Source: Pollutimonas sp963712655 (lineage in GTDB: Bacteria > Pseudomonadota > Gammaproteobacteria > Burkholderiales > Burkholderiaceae_B). From it: DNA of 64,000 nucleotides. Made by a program: the position numbers and the translations under genes. The notes beneath the pieces were generated by a model. That model had not been told where the DNA came from. It was given only the letters and a program-made list of their open reading frames with translations, and made no database searches. The stretch is taken from the NCBI GenBank assembly GCA_963712655.1, contig CAVQIT010000008.1, forward strand, positions 1,550,001-1,614,000. Reading direction: 5' to 3'. Shown one piece after another: positions 52,979 through 62,178 of the stretch (position 1 is its first letter; each line of letters begins with the position of its first letter).

Positions 52979-53782
52979 TTAAATAACGATCGTTGCACAC
53001 TCTCGCTGCAAGGCGTGTATGACGCTATGGGCGGTAACCAAGGACGTGCTTGCGTTATGCGGTGAAGCCAGGGCCTTGATGCGCACAGAAATTGTGCCGG
53101 CCGCGCCGGTCGCTTCAATCTCGTGATAGTTGCCGTCGGCCTGCGGGTCGGCCATCAGTTCGACCTGCGTTTCATCCAGGCCTAGCGTGGCCAGCGCGAG
53201 CGTTGCCGCCACGTTGGCATTCTTGGGAAACCCGGTTGCCGCCATACGGGCGCTGCCTTGATAGAAAACGGCTGCCGCGGACAAGGTATCGAGGTCCAGG
53301 GTTTCCTCGGCAGGCGAGCCCCGCCACGCCACGGGTGGCTTGCGCGATCGATAGCGCACACTGGTCAGGCCCGCCGATCGGGCCGCCTGCAGGAAATCCA
53401 GGCCGCCAATGGCGCCGGCCGGAATGATGATACGGCGCTGGTTCAACAGAGCGGCGGCTTTCAGGCGATCGTACCGTTCGGACGATGCCAGGGCGCCGAC
53501 TGAAACTATCATCACATCGCAGCCGGCATTCAGCAGGCGCTCGGCATAGGCGTCCACCGCCGCGTGCCCCGCGCATTCAACGACCAGTTCGGGCCGGGCC
53601 GCCAGCAGGGCGTCCAGGCTGGTATGCAAAGGGGGCGCCGTTGCGGGCGGATTGGTCGCCGTCTTGCCGTCGGGACGCACCAGTATCCCGACTACGTCGG
53701 CCCACTCGGCGGCCGCAAGCATCCGTTGGACTTCCAGGCCGATTGCGCCGCAACCGATCACTCCTATTCTTAGCGTCGTCAT
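52979..53782 (-). CDS. nadX: L-aspartate dehydrogenase-like protein
   Basis: This 267-residue enzyme has an N-terminal Rossmann fold (GVIGCGAIGLEV) and the NadX-specific features GALASSERYDRL and IIIPAGAIGGLD, followed by the catalytic domain with GFPKNANVAATLALATLG and the closing SPHNASTSLVTAHSVI. NadX oxidatively deaminates aspartate to iminoaspartate or oxaloacetate with NAD(P). In an operon with an M24 hydrolase and a Bug receptor it more probably serves amino-acid catabolism than NAD synthesis, because no nadA or nadC is nearby. It is the last intact gene of the operon. Confidence 0.9.
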   Translation of the reverse strand: MTTLRIGVIGCGAIGLEVQRMLAAAEWADVVGILVRPDGKTATNPPATAPPLHTSLDALLAARPELVVECAGHAAVDAYAERLLNAGCDVMIVSVGALASSERYDRLKAAALLNQRRIIIPAGAIGGLDFLQAARSAGLTSVRYRSRKPPVAWRGSPAEETLDLDTLSAAAVFYQGSARMAATGFPKNANVAATLALATLGLDETQVELMADPQADGNYHEIEATGAAGTISVRIKALASPHNASTSLVTAHSVIHALQRECATIVI

Positions 53783-53843
53783 AATCCGTCTTTCATCCCG
53801 ATATTCTTTTCATCGACATCCCGCGATTCTTGCGATCGAGCCG

Positions 53844-54977
53844 TCATTCCCGCACCAGAAACGGTTCATCGGTATTGAATTGCGCCGACAGCAATATCGG
53901 CGCCTCTTTCCCGACCAGGATCATATCCTGTACGTGCCAGTGGTCTTTATGCGGTTCCAGCGCCAGCACCATGCCTTCTTCCAGCACGATCTCGGAACCT
54001 CGGCGCAGAATAGGCTCTTGCTGATGCCACCAGGCGCCGACCCCATGTCCGACCAGCAGCGAGTTATAGGACCAGCTGTTTTTCTCGAACTCGGTCATCA
54101 CGAACTGGTATAAGTCGCCGACCACGGTCCCCGCCCTGCAGCGGTCTATCGTAGCCCGGTATATGTCCAGATTGGTCTTGTAGTCTTTCTGTTGCGCCGT
54201 CGACGGCTGGCCCAGGATAACGTTGCGCGACTGGTGGCCCGGATAACCATTCAGGTAGGCCACATAGTCTGTGCGGATGACGTCGCCGGCGTGAAGGACG
54301 CAATCGCTTTCGCCGGCATAAGGGATAGGGTTCTTGTCGGAATTCAGAATACCGTGCGCCCATTCGAAGCCTTTCGAAAGGCAGGTGGCCATCATGTCGG
54401 CGTGAATCTGGCGCTCTGTGTTGCCGGGCCGGATCCGTTCGAAAACCTCCAGATACACATCGTCGAGCAGATCGGCGGCGCGCCGGATGTGCTGGACTTC
54501 GTCCGCCGTCTTGATCCAGCGTACGCGGTCCATCAGCGCCGTGCAACTGACCATCTGCATTGCAGGCAGCAACTCGTGCAGGCAGGCCCAATCGCGGGCG
54601 CTGACATAGTCTTGCTCCAGGCCCACGCGGGCGCCGGCCAGCCCCGCATCGGTCAATACCTCGGCCAACTTTTCGTACGGAGACTGCACATAGCCTTCGT
54701 ACATTTCGATTTGTTCGACCCAGGAGTCGCGCCGGGCCAGTCCGACCGCTGTTTTATTGGTGATGATGACCGGCGAGCCGTGCCGCGGCCATACCAGAAG
54801 CACCGCGCGTGTCGAGTCGGCCAGATCCTGATGGCGCGCCAATGTTCCCGGATAGACTACGCCTGACAGGTAGGTAAAGTTTTGTCCCGAACGCAGCACG
54901 ACGGCGTCCAGCCCGGCTTCATCCATGAGGGCATTCAACCGGTCCACGTTGGCGGTAATCTTGCGCTGCCTGTTCAT
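53844..54977 (-). CDS. M24-family hydrolase, creatinase/ectoine-hydrolase-like
   Basis: This 377-residue pita-bread hydrolase has a creatinase-type N-terminal domain (about 1-145) and an M24 catalytic domain. The two-metal residues are visible in VIRTDYVA, the SRNV stretch, the His in LVGHGVGAW, and the glutamates in QEPILRRG and LALEPHKD. Non-peptidase relatives include ectoine hydrolase DoeA and creatinase. Because its neighbours are an aspartate dehydrogenase and a glutamate-cyclase-like protein, it may release an amino acid from a small amidine or dipeptide-like compound. ATG 54977 has GGAGTAGGAATAA upstream. Confidence 0.88.
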   Translation of the reverse strand: MNRQRKITANVDRLNALMDEAGLDAVVLRSGQNFTYLSGVVYPGTLARHQDLADSTRAVLLVWPRHGSPVIITNKTAVGLARRDSWVEQIEMYEGYVQSPYEKLAEVLTDAGLAGARVGLEQDYVSARDWACLHELLPAMQMVSCTALMDRVRWIKTADEVQHIRRAADLLDDVYLEVFERIRPGNTERQIHADMMATCLSKGFEWAHGILNSDKNPIPYAGESDCVLHAGDVIRTDYVAYLNGYPGHQSRNVILGQPSTAQQKDYKTNLDIYRATIDRCRAGTVVGDLYQFVMTEFEKNSWSYNSLLVGHGVGAWWHQQEPILRRGSEIVLEEGMVLALEPHKDHWHVQDMILVGKEAPILLSAQFNTDEPFLVRE

Positions 54978-55014
54978 TTATTCCTACTCCTATGTTGGTG
55001 TTTCGCGAGAATCT

Positions 55015-56010
55015 TCAGAATTTTCGGGTGCTGGCGGGCGCCAGCGATTGAGCCACAATTGTCCGCATGGCCTGGACGATGGCGACATTGGCTTCGGGCG
55101 GCACGCCGTCGCACCATGGGCGCAATTTGCCGCTGCCGCCATCGATCAGCCCCAGCCCTACGCCGACATGCGCCAATGCCAGTTCGGCTTCTGGCGTATG
55201 GCACAAGGACAGATCATGGCGCAGCAGCGCAAGGCCCGCCGTCAGTGCGTTGGCCCCCATGTTCGAGCTATTGGCGATCAACAGCACATCGGTTTCCACA
55301 ACGGAATAGACCCCGCCGCCGCAAGGCGTGGCGTCCGTGAATGCGTACTCCGGCATGTCGCGCGACAGGCTTGCGTGAATGTTGCCGCAACCGATTTCGT
55401 TGCCGCCGTCGCCGATCCCTATGGTTCTTTTGCCCAGCGTCCGGGCTGTGCGGAAAAGATGATCCAGGTTGGCCCGGTGGCTTGCGCGCGAGACGCCGGT
55501 CGCGCCATAGATGATGCCGTTGGCGTTGCCGCCCAGGCGTTCGATGGCGCAAAAAATATCGTTTTCTTGCGCCAGGCGTTCTTGCAGGGATATGTCGTCC
55601 AGTCCGATTTCAATGACCTCGACATCCAGCCCGATAGCACGCAACAGCCCGCGAAACGGCTCGGCCGCCACGGGATCGGTCAGTATGCTGACCTGATTGC
55701 CCATTGCCGTCAGCGCTTTGGCCAGAACGACCGAGCCGATGGGGCCATCGTTTTCGCCCACCGGCATGTGATCGGGCACCGCCGCGCCGCTGACCAGCAG
55801 GACCCTGGCCGGCGGCCCGGCGAATTCCCGGGCCGCCGCTTCAATCAGCGACATGCCGGCGGCATCGCGCGCCATCAGGTACATCGGCCACTTCAAGCCG
55901 CGCGGCAAGCTGCCGTGGCTGCGCATCTCTACATTGACCAGGCGGTCGATATTTTCGCAGGCGATGCTATCCATCGCGAAATGGCCATGGCCGACTTTAG
56001 GATCAGTCAA
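55015..56010 (-). CDS. D-glutamate-cyclase-like (DUF4392) protein
   Basis: This 331-residue protein has the DUF4392 fold found in the C-terminal half of vertebrate D-glutamate cyclase, with PARVLLVSGAAVPDHMPVGE, GIIYGATGVSRASHRANLD and the hallmark GIGDGGNEIGCGNI. Members act on cyclic or linear glutamate-like compounds. The start codon is TTG 56010, with GGGAG 6 bases upstream, and it overlaps the stop of the Bug gene by 8 bases; ATG 55974 is a weaker option. It may interconvert pyroglutamate-like and open forms of the imported compound (inference). Confidence 0.85.
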   Translation of the reverse strand: MTDPKVGHGHFAMDSIACENIDRLVNVEMRSHGSLPRGLKWPMYLMARDAAGMSLIEAAAREFAGPPARVLLVSGAAVPDHMPVGENDGPIGSVVLAKALTAMGNQVSILTDPVAAEPFRGLLRAIGLDVEVIEIGLDDISLQERLAQENDIFCAIERLGGNANGIIYGATGVSRASHRANLDHLFRTARTLGKRTIGIGDGGNEIGCGNIHASLSRDMPEYAFTDATPCGGGVYSVVETDVLLIANSSNMGANALTAGLALLRHDLSLCHTPEAELALAHVGVGLGLIDGGSGKLRPWCDGVPPEANVAIVQAMRTIVAQSLAPASTRKF

Positions 56011-56989
56011 CTTTGGCTCCCGATTGCTGGATGACCTTGCGCCATTTGGGGATCTCGCGCTGCAGCAACGCGGCGAAATCGGCCGGCGAGCTCCAGTAGG
56101 GTTCGACGCCTGCTGTCTTGAATTTTTCCTTCACGTCGCTGGACTCCAGCACGCGCTTGATGGCGCCGTTCAGCGTCTCGATGACCGCGGGCGGCGTCCT
56201 GGCCGGTGCAAAAATGCCATACCACGTAACCATCTCGTAGCCAGGGACCGTTTCCGCAATGGCCGGCACATCCGGCAAAATTGGATTGCGAGCGGGGCTG
56301 CTGATGCCTAAAACCTTCAATTTGTGCGACTTGATCTGCGACAAGGCCGAGGGCATGGTGTCGAAGGCCATGTCGACATGCCCGGCCAGCAGGTCGACCA
56401 TGGCCGGACCGGCACCCTTGTAGGGCACATGCAATAGCGTGGTACCCGTCATGGACTTGAACAGTTCCGCACCCAGATGCTGGGCCGATCCCACGCCCGC
56501 CGACGCGTAGGTCAGGCTGTTCGATGCATTGCCTGTCTTGGACAGGGCAATCAACTCGGCGACATTGTTGACCGGCGCCGACGCATTGACCATCAGCAAA
56601 AGAGGCGTCGTCGCCACAGTTGAAATGGGAGCAAAATCGGCCACCGGATCATAGCTGAGATGCGGGTACAGGCTGGCATTGACGGCATGCGTCGCGCTGC
56701 TGCCCAGGACCAGCGTATAGCCGTCGGGCGCGGCCCTTGCGGCAAGCTCGGTGCCCAGACTGCCGCCCGCTCCGCCTTTGTTTTCGACAACGACAGGCTG
56801 CTTGAGCAGCTCGGCCAATTTGTCTCCCACAATCCGGGCGACGGCATCGGTGCCGCCGCCGGGCGGGAACGGTGTGATCAGCCGTATGGCTCTGGTTGGG
56901 TACTCCGCGGCCTGGGCTGAAACGCCGGGGAAGCCGGCCAGCAGGCCCAGGCACCCGGCCATGAATATCGCGGCAAAATTTGATTTCAT
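56003..56989 (-). CDS. Bug-family tripartite tricarboxylate transporter receptor
   Basis: This 328-residue periplasmic receptor has a signal peptide (to about SAQA), then the Bug core YPTRAIRLITPFPPGGGTDA and RAAPDGYTLVLG and a C-terminal GVEPYWSSPADFAALL. A very strong AGGAGGAG site precedes ATG 56989. It heads the operon with the cyclase-like, M24 and nadX genes, and probably captures their shared substrate. The operon is divergent from the LysR gene at 57110. Confidence 0.93.
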   Translation of the reverse strand: MKSNFAAIFMAGCLGLLAGFPGVSAQAAEYPTRAIRLITPFPPGGGTDAVARIVGDKLAELLKQPVVVENKGGAGGSLGTELAARAAPDGYTLVLGSSATHAVNASLYPHLSYDPVADFAPISTVATTPLLLMVNASAPVNNVAELIALSKTGNASNSLTYASAGVGSAQHLGAELFKSMTGTTLLHVPYKGAGPAMVDLLAGHVDMAFDTMPSALSQIKSHKLKVLGISSPARNPILPDVPAIAETVPGYEMVTWYGIFAPARTPPAVIETLNGAIKRVLESSDVKEKFKTAGVEPYWSSPADFAALLQREIPKWRKVIQQSGAKVD

Positions 56990-57109
56990 TGTCCACTCCT
57001 CCTTGAGTAAGGCTCCTGAAAAGGTTTCCACCTTCTATGACTATTCAGTATGATTGATCCGCCTGCAGGCAAAAAGCAGATAATTCAACTGGAGATATCG
57101 AAAAAATCG

Positions 57110-58081
57110 ATGGCTGATCCAATCGGGGACGATGACGAGTTCACTTACCGGCATTTGAAGCTTAGGCATCTACGCCTTTTGCAACTGCTGGACAAAGAAG
57201 CGTCTATCACAGGCGCCGCCAAGGCTATGCATCTGACGCAGTCGGCGACGAGCGCCATGCTGAAAGAGCTGGAAAGCGTGTTCGGCATCCAAATGGTCGA
57301 ACGCGGTGCGCGGGGGGTGGCGCTGACGAAAGCCGCGCGCGTCGCGCTAAGGCGATTTTCAATTGCGCTGACTGAAATCAAATCGGCGCACGACGAGGCA
57401 TTGCTCGAACAAAGGCATGAGCGCTTGCGATTGCGTGTGGGCGCTCTGACGCTGACCATGCTCGATCTCATTCCGCAAGCGCTGTCCATATTGCTTTCCG
57501 GGGCCAGGAACATACAGGTCGATATAACAGAGGGTACCGTTAGCGGCTTGACCGATGCGCTATTGCGCGGCGAGCTTGATTGCGTCGTGGGCCGGATCGG
57601 CCCGACGTGGTCCCAGTGGGAAGAAGACCAGACAGAGCAAACGAATCTTTTTGACGAGCCCAGATGCCTGGTTTGCCGGGCCGGGCATGCGCTTGCGTCC
57701 CGGCGCTCGGCGGGATTGGCCACGCTGGCGGCGCATCAGTGGGTGCTGCCCCCGATACAGTCTTCGACCCGCCTGGCGTTCAACGAGCTGTTTCTGGCAA
57801 AAGGCCTGATGCCGCCGACCCCTGTCGTCGAATCACAGGCCGCGCACTCGAACATGGATATTGTCGCGGCAACCGATTTATTGGGCATTGCGCCATTGGC
57901 GCTGGCCCGCCGGCATATCGCAATGGGAAGGCTGCACAGGCTGGCGCCGTCGGTCAGTCTGGCGGGATTCCCCATTTCGGTGATCTGGCGCCGGGCGAGC
58001 AGTTCCGATCCTGTGCTGGCCAGGTTCCGCGAGGCGCTGATACTTGCCGGCCGTAAGCGCAAAACGAATTATGTCGCCTGA
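57110..58081 (+). CDS. LysR-family transcriptional regulator
   Basis: This 323-residue regulator has a helix-turn-helix at about residues 18-60 (RHLRLLQLLDKEASITGAAK, LTQSATSAMLKELE) and a LysR effector domain from residue 95. Start ATG 57110 gives the usual short N-terminus; ATG 57050 adds 20 residues and has no better ribosome site. It is divergent from the Bug-cyclase-M24-nadX operon across 120 bases and most probably regulates it in response to the imported compound. Confidence 0.88.
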   Translation: MADPIGDDDEFTYRHLKLRHLRLLQLLDKEASITGAAKAMHLTQSATSAMLKELESVFGIQMVERGARGVALTKAARVALRRFSIALTEIKSAHDEALLEQRHERLRLRVGALTLTMLDLIPQALSILLSGARNIQVDITEGTVSGLTDALLRGELDCVVGRIGPTWSQWEEDQTEQTNLFDEPRCLVCRAGHALASRRSAGLATLAAHQWVLPPIQSSTRLAFNELFLAKGLMPPTPVVESQAAHSNMDIVAATDLLGIAPLALARRHIAMGRLHRLAPSVSLAGFPISVIWRRASSSDPVLARFREALILAGRKRKTNYVA

Positions 58082-58266
58082 TCTTTCTTCGAGCGGCGTG
58101 CTCATCCAGCCGCTCTTAAGTCAGGACTGTGGCGGCAGATTCGATATTCGTCAGCCACCGTGTCGTCGGTGCGGAGTACTGCGCTTTCAGGTCGCCTTCT
58201 GGCGCAACCGGATAACTGCCGGGCCAATTGCTGCTACATGTTGGGAACCATACAGCAAGCGACTAT

Positions 58267-58797
58267 TCAAGAAAGCTTCTTTTGAGCCGCCTGCTCGGCT
58301 AACCATGCTCTTTCCCCTCCAGCATCGATAAATTCCCATAGAAAATCGGGTAGCGGATCGGCTTGTATGTGGATGTCCTGGGTCATGTTGTGAATCAGCC
58401 CAGTGCGGAAGTTCACGCGGATTTCATCGGCATCTTCGACTGAGGCTAGCAGGTCTGGAACGAAGGGCAACATTCTTACTCCAGCGGAGACCGACAACCT
58501 AAAGAAATTCCTTGTCATTCCCACACACATTAAACCCACACCCAAGCCCTTGATGCTCAATGGTCCCTGGATATGTAATTGCCCTTTTCCGAATAGCTTG
58601 CCTGCCACGATAACGTCGCCTGGCTTAGCGTGCTTGGGAAATGCCGGATTCAATGCGGCCATGCAATGTTTAGCCAACTCGGCGGGGTCGAAAATTCCTT
58701 TTCGAGTCATTTCCAGCGTCATGATCCCGCTATCATTCTGTACCCCATCCCCAAATGTCCAAGCGCGTCCGGTGTATACATCTTTGTCATCTTTCAT
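58267..58797 (-). CDS. Aconitase-family hydratase small subunit (LeuD-like)
   Basis: This 176-residue protein is the swivelling small domain of a LeuD-type hydro-lyase, with DVIVAGKLFGKGQLHIQGPL and a GVGLMCVGMTRNFFRLSVSAG segment that replaces the GSSRE loop seen in true isopropylmalate isomerases. Together with the large subunit upstream it forms a dimeric aconitase-like hydratase. In dimethylmaleate hydratase the same split (DmdA/DmdB) is known. ATG 58797 overlaps the large-subunit stop by 4 bases, so the two are coupled. Confidence 0.88.
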   Translation of the reverse strand: MKDDKDVYTGRAWTFGDGVQNDSGIMTLEMTRKGIFDPAELAKHCMAALNPAFPKHAKPGDVIVAGKLFGKGQLHIQGPLSIKGLGVGLMCVGMTRNFFRLSVSAGVRMLPFVPDLLASVEDADEIRVNFRTGLIHNMTQDIHIQADPLPDFLWEFIDAGGERAWLAEQAAQKKLS

Positions 58798-60050
58798 GAC
58801 AGAAACTCCCTGGGATCAGTGACTACGCCTCTTATGGCGGATGCCGCCACCGTTGCCGCATTTGCGAGCAGTACCGTGGCATCATGGCTTCCCATTCTGC
58901 CTGGCTCATTCCGCGTGCTCGTCGCTATACAGACTTCTGTTCCAGTCAGAGGGGCAAGGGAACCGTAACAAGGTCCGCAGGCTCCCACCGCAATATAACA
59001 ATTGGCTTGGGATAAGGTTTCGATGAGCCCTTCACTCGCCGCTTTTTGGTATATTTTCTGCGTGGCCGGTATGACTATAAAACGCACCGACGGGTGGACC
59101 TTGTGTCCCTTCATGATTGCCGCTGCAGCCCGAAGGTCTTCAAGTTTTCCTCCAATGCATGACCCGACAAATGCCTGATGCACGGCCATGCCTGTCAATT
59201 CAGTAACATCGCTAATGTTCTCCGGGTCTGGCGGCAAGGAAATTTGCGGACAAAGACCGGAAATATCGAACTCTAAATCGCTTTCATATTCTGCATCATC
59301 GTCAGGCATTATGAAGTCGCATGCTTTTTGATGCTGCTCAACGTATTCCCGGGTTATGTCATCTGGTACGACGATAGCGCTTTTGACTCCAATGTCCACC
59401 ATCGCATTGCATAAGGTATGACGCTGGTCAATATCAAAGCGCCGAATTGCTTCCCCATGAAATTCGATAACTTTGTAATCCGCACGATCCGCGCCAATCT
59501 GTTGCGCGATCCATTCCGCTGCATCACGGCTCATGGTACCCGGTTGAAGTTGGCCAGTCAGCGTAACCCGTATGGTTGACGGCACCCGCAACCACGCCTT
59601 TCCTGTGCTCATTACTACGACAAAGCCCGCGCCTAAAGCAATAGCAAGACCACCTGTACATCCCAAAGCCGGTGAACGAGTATCGCTGGTCACTGTCAAC
59701 ATGCCTGGCAAGGCCGCACCTTCATCGACCGGAACGTTATGGCTAATGCCATGGCGTCCAAAATCATGGAACCGCCCGATACCTTCATGCAAGGCATCGT
59801 CCCGCATTCTTTTTCGCTGTCGCGCGACGTCCTCTACGTCGGCATAAGGCAAGTGATCTATAGTCAGCAGAAGGCTTTCCGGACGAGCAATACGCATGAC
59901 ACCGATGGAATCCATCATATCGCGGTATTTCGGATAGTTGAGATCATGTGCAATGATGAGGTCTGGTCTTGCCCAAATTATTTCTCCGGGATGGACTTCA
60001 ACGCGGCCTGCGGCCCGTGCAAGTATTTTCTCTGCCAAAGTATGTTTCAT
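58794..60050 (-). CDS. Aconitase-family hydratase large subunit (LeuC/DmdA-like)
   Basis: This 418-residue iron-sulfur hydratase subunit has cysteines in VGSCIGGKLED and ACGPCYG, which match the three cluster ligands of the family, and a SPALGCTGGLAIALG segment near the usual substrate loop. Length fits the two-subunit LeuC/homoaconitase class. Start ATG 60050 overlaps the lyase gene stop by 4 bases. With the small subunit and a dimethylmalate-lyase-like gene in the same operon, hydration of a methylated maleate or citraconate-type acid is likely. Leucine biosynthesis is unlikely because no leuB follows. Confidence 0.9.
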   Translation of the reverse strand: MKHTLAEKILARAAGRVEVHPGEIIWARPDLIIAHDLNYPKYRDMMDSIGVMRIARPESLLLTIDHLPYADVEDVARQRKRMRDDALHEGIGRFHDFGRHGISHNVPVDEGAALPGMLTVTSDTRSPALGCTGGLAIALGAGFVVVMSTGKAWLRVPSTIRVTLTGQLQPGTMSRDAAEWIAQQIGADRADYKVIEFHGEAIRRFDIDQRHTLCNAMVDIGVKSAIVVPDDITREYVEQHQKACDFIMPDDDAEYESDLEFDISGLCPQISLPPDPENISDVTELTGMAVHQAFVGSCIGGKLEDLRAAAAIMKGHKVHPSVRFIVIPATQKIYQKAASEGLIETLSQANCYIAVGACGPCYGSLAPLTGTEVCIATSTRNEPGRMGSHDATVLLANAATVAASAIRGVVTDPREFLS

Positions 60051-60931
60051 TGGTGATCCGTTGTCTCAGGCGCCTGATATTTGGAGGCGATATAACGGTT
60101 TTGCAAACGTAATATCTCGTCCAGCCCCAAAATGCCATGCAGTTCATCCATGGAAACCATATCAGAGGCGAAATGGTCGACAGATCCATCCCGCAGCAAA
60201 GCCTGAAGGCATTCAGAGATGGACACTATGGCGCGGCGCATTGTTGTCAATGGGTATAGAACTAATTGGTAGCCCAAAGACTCAAGCTCATCAGCGGTTA
60301 CGTTGAACGGCCAACTGCCAACGGTAACGACGAGCGGTCCGTCCACGCGCTCCCGATATTTTCGGAGGTCTTCCACAGAGCGGGGTCCCATCACCATGAT
60401 GGCATCCGCGCCCGCTTGCTTATAATGTTTTCCTCTCTCGATCGCATCATCCAAACTGATGGCCTGGATAGCATCCGAGCGCGCAATAATCAAAAAATCA
60501 TTGCTGGCGCGCGCATCAGTGGCTGCCCCGATTTTTCCACACATTTCGTCTGTGCTGATGAGAACATGGCCTTGCATATGTCCGCATTTTTTCGGCAATG
60601 ATTGGTCTTCCAGGTGAATCGCCGCGGCTCCGGCTCGTTCGAATTCCTGGACTGTGCGAATGACATTCACCGCATTGCCGTGCCCATTGTCTCCGTCAAC
60701 GATAACTGGCACATCGACCGTAGCGCATATGCGGGTAGCCTGATTCACCATTTCGGTTAATGTCACCAAGCCTACATCCGGGTAACCTAAATTGGCAGCT
60801 ACCTGATAGCCGGACATCGAGACGCACGGAAATCCGCAACGCTCAATCAAATTTGCGGTAAGCGCGTCGCCGGCCCCGGGAGCCATTATTAGCCTGCCTT
60901 TGTCCAGCATTGACCTTAAGTTATTTTTCAC
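60047..60931 (-). CDS. Isocitrate-lyase/PEP-mutase-family lyase, 2,3-dimethylmalate-lyase-like
   Basis: This 294-residue TIM-barrel enzyme carries PGAGDALTANLIERCGF, SMSGYQVAANLGYPD, the metal-site DGDNGHGNA and the signature HLEDQSLPKKCGHMQG with catalytic Cys. The family contains methylisocitrate, oxaloacetate and 2,3-dimethylmalate lyases. GTG 60931 is preceded by GGAGG at ideal spacing. It is the first gene of the operon with the two hydratase subunits, giving a hydratase-then-lyase pathway to pyruvate plus a short acid or aldehyde. Confidence 0.92.
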   Translation of the reverse strand: MKNNLRSMLDKGRLIMAPGAGDALTANLIERCGFPCVSMSGYQVAANLGYPDVGLVTLTEMVNQATRICATVDVPVIVDGDNGHGNAVNVIRTVQEFERAGAAAIHLEDQSLPKKCGHMQGHVLISTDEMCGKIGAATDARASNDFLIIARSDAIQAISLDDAIERGKHYKQAGADAIMVMGPRSVEDLRKYRERVDGPLVVTVGSWPFNVTADELESLGYQLVLYPLTTMRRAIVSISECLQALLRDGSVDHFASDMVSMDELHGILGLDEILRLQNRYIASKYQAPETTDHQ

Positions 60932-61034
60932 GATACCTCCTCTCTTGATATGTGGATAAGGTATCCGACGAGAATGGGAGGGTCAAATCGATTGTAGAGA
61001 TGGAAATCTATTACTACTATTGATCGTTCTTCCG

Positions 61035-61892
61035 TCACGAAGCCAAGGTGCCGCAAGGCTCCCCCTCTAGCGCAGTGCGGTACATAATCCGCGTTTCTTG
61101 AGGATCAAAATCCGCTAGAGCATTGTGCATGGTGCAGCGATTGTCCCACATGATCAAATCGTGCTTGCGCCATTGGTGGCGATAAGTAAACTCGGGCCTC
61201 ACAGAATGGGTGAAAAGGTACTGTAGTATTCCATGGCTTTCTTCGTCGCTCATGTCCTGAAACCGAGTGACCATCATTTCGTTGATGTAGAGAGCTTTGC
61301 GCCCTGTTTCGGGGTGTCGACGAACCACCGGTTGCAGGACGGGCGGGTTAAGCGCCCGCTTGCTTTGCAAATATGCGGCGTCCCGACCCTTAAGATGACG
61401 CGCGTTTGTCACATCGTGGATTGCATTGAGTGGCTCGATCATCTTTCTCAAAGGTTCAGAAAGGGTTTCATAAGAAAGATGCATATTCGTGAACATTGTG
61501 TCCCCTCCCACCGATGGAACTTGGCGCGCGTGTAGTAAGGATCCCAGCGTCGGCCGCATCGTCATCGAATGATCCGAATGCCACTGGCGCCCAATATCAC
61601 GCGTTGGAGATAAGTTGCCGTTGTGCTTCGCGTTGGTCACGACCACTATTTGGGGGAAATGCGGATGACGATAATCCGGAACAGCCTCGTTTTTATCCAA
61701 TTCGCCAAACAGAGATGAAAAGGCAATGTGCTGTTCGGGAGTAATGTCTTGTTCACGAAATAGCAGAACATGATGTTCGAGGAACGCTCGTCGCAATTCT
61801 GTCTGCTGTTCCGGCGTCATAGGCGCGCCGATATCTATATGCTCGATCTCCGCACCCAACGCTCTCGACAATGGACGAATTTGTAAAGGCAT
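61035..61892 (-). CDS. TauD/TfdA-family Fe(II)/2-oxoglutarate dioxygenase
   Basis: This 285-residue dioxygenase has the facial triad in RQWHSDHSM (His and Asp) and the distal His in NRCTMHNALADF, with the 2-oxoglutarate Arg in TRIMYRTAL. ATG 61892 has GGAGAAAGCG upstream. It differs from the enzyme at 13932-14804 in the central loop (SLLHARQVPSVGGDT) so the substrates probably differ. It lies upstream of the lyase-hydratase operon on the same strand with a 103-base gap and may carry out the first hydroxylation. Confidence 0.9.
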   Translation of the reverse strand: MPLQIRPLSRALGAEIEHIDIGAPMTPEQQTELRRAFLEHHVLLFREQDITPEQHIAFSSLFGELDKNEAVPDYRHPHFPQIVVVTNAKHNGNLSPTRDIGRQWHSDHSMTMRPTLGSLLHARQVPSVGGDTMFTNMHLSYETLSEPLRKMIEPLNAIHDVTNARHLKGRDAAYLQSKRALNPPVLQPVVRRHPETGRKALYINEMMVTRFQDMSDEESHGILQYLFTHSVRPEFTYRHQWRKHDLIMWDNRCTMHNALADFDPQETRIMYRTALEGEPCGTLAS

Positions 61893-62178
61893 AACGCTTT
61901 CTCCGCATAGTTCGTTTTCCGCTGACAGAAAGGGCTGGCCAGCATGAATACCATAGCGGCGAATATGTAGACGAGCAAATTATTATTTCGTATGACATCA
62001 GATCGGTCCTTCTTATATATCGAACGGGAACGTTTTTATATTCCTATTGATGATGCGTGAACATAACTAATAAAAATTTGACGGATACCGGGTACATAAG
62101 TAGCCTGTTCTGACGCTCCAGGTTGCATGTCGACTCTCAGATCATGCCTCGAGATGTATAAACTAAGGAACACTCCAC
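61893..62178. promoter_or_regulatory. Divergent intergenic region between dioxygenase and aldolase genes
   Basis: These 286 bases separate the two divergent start codons and must hold both promoters. The sequence is AT-richer than the flanking genes. No operator could be named with confidence; LysR-type sites (T-N11-A) are too loose to assign by eye. Confidence 0.45.
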
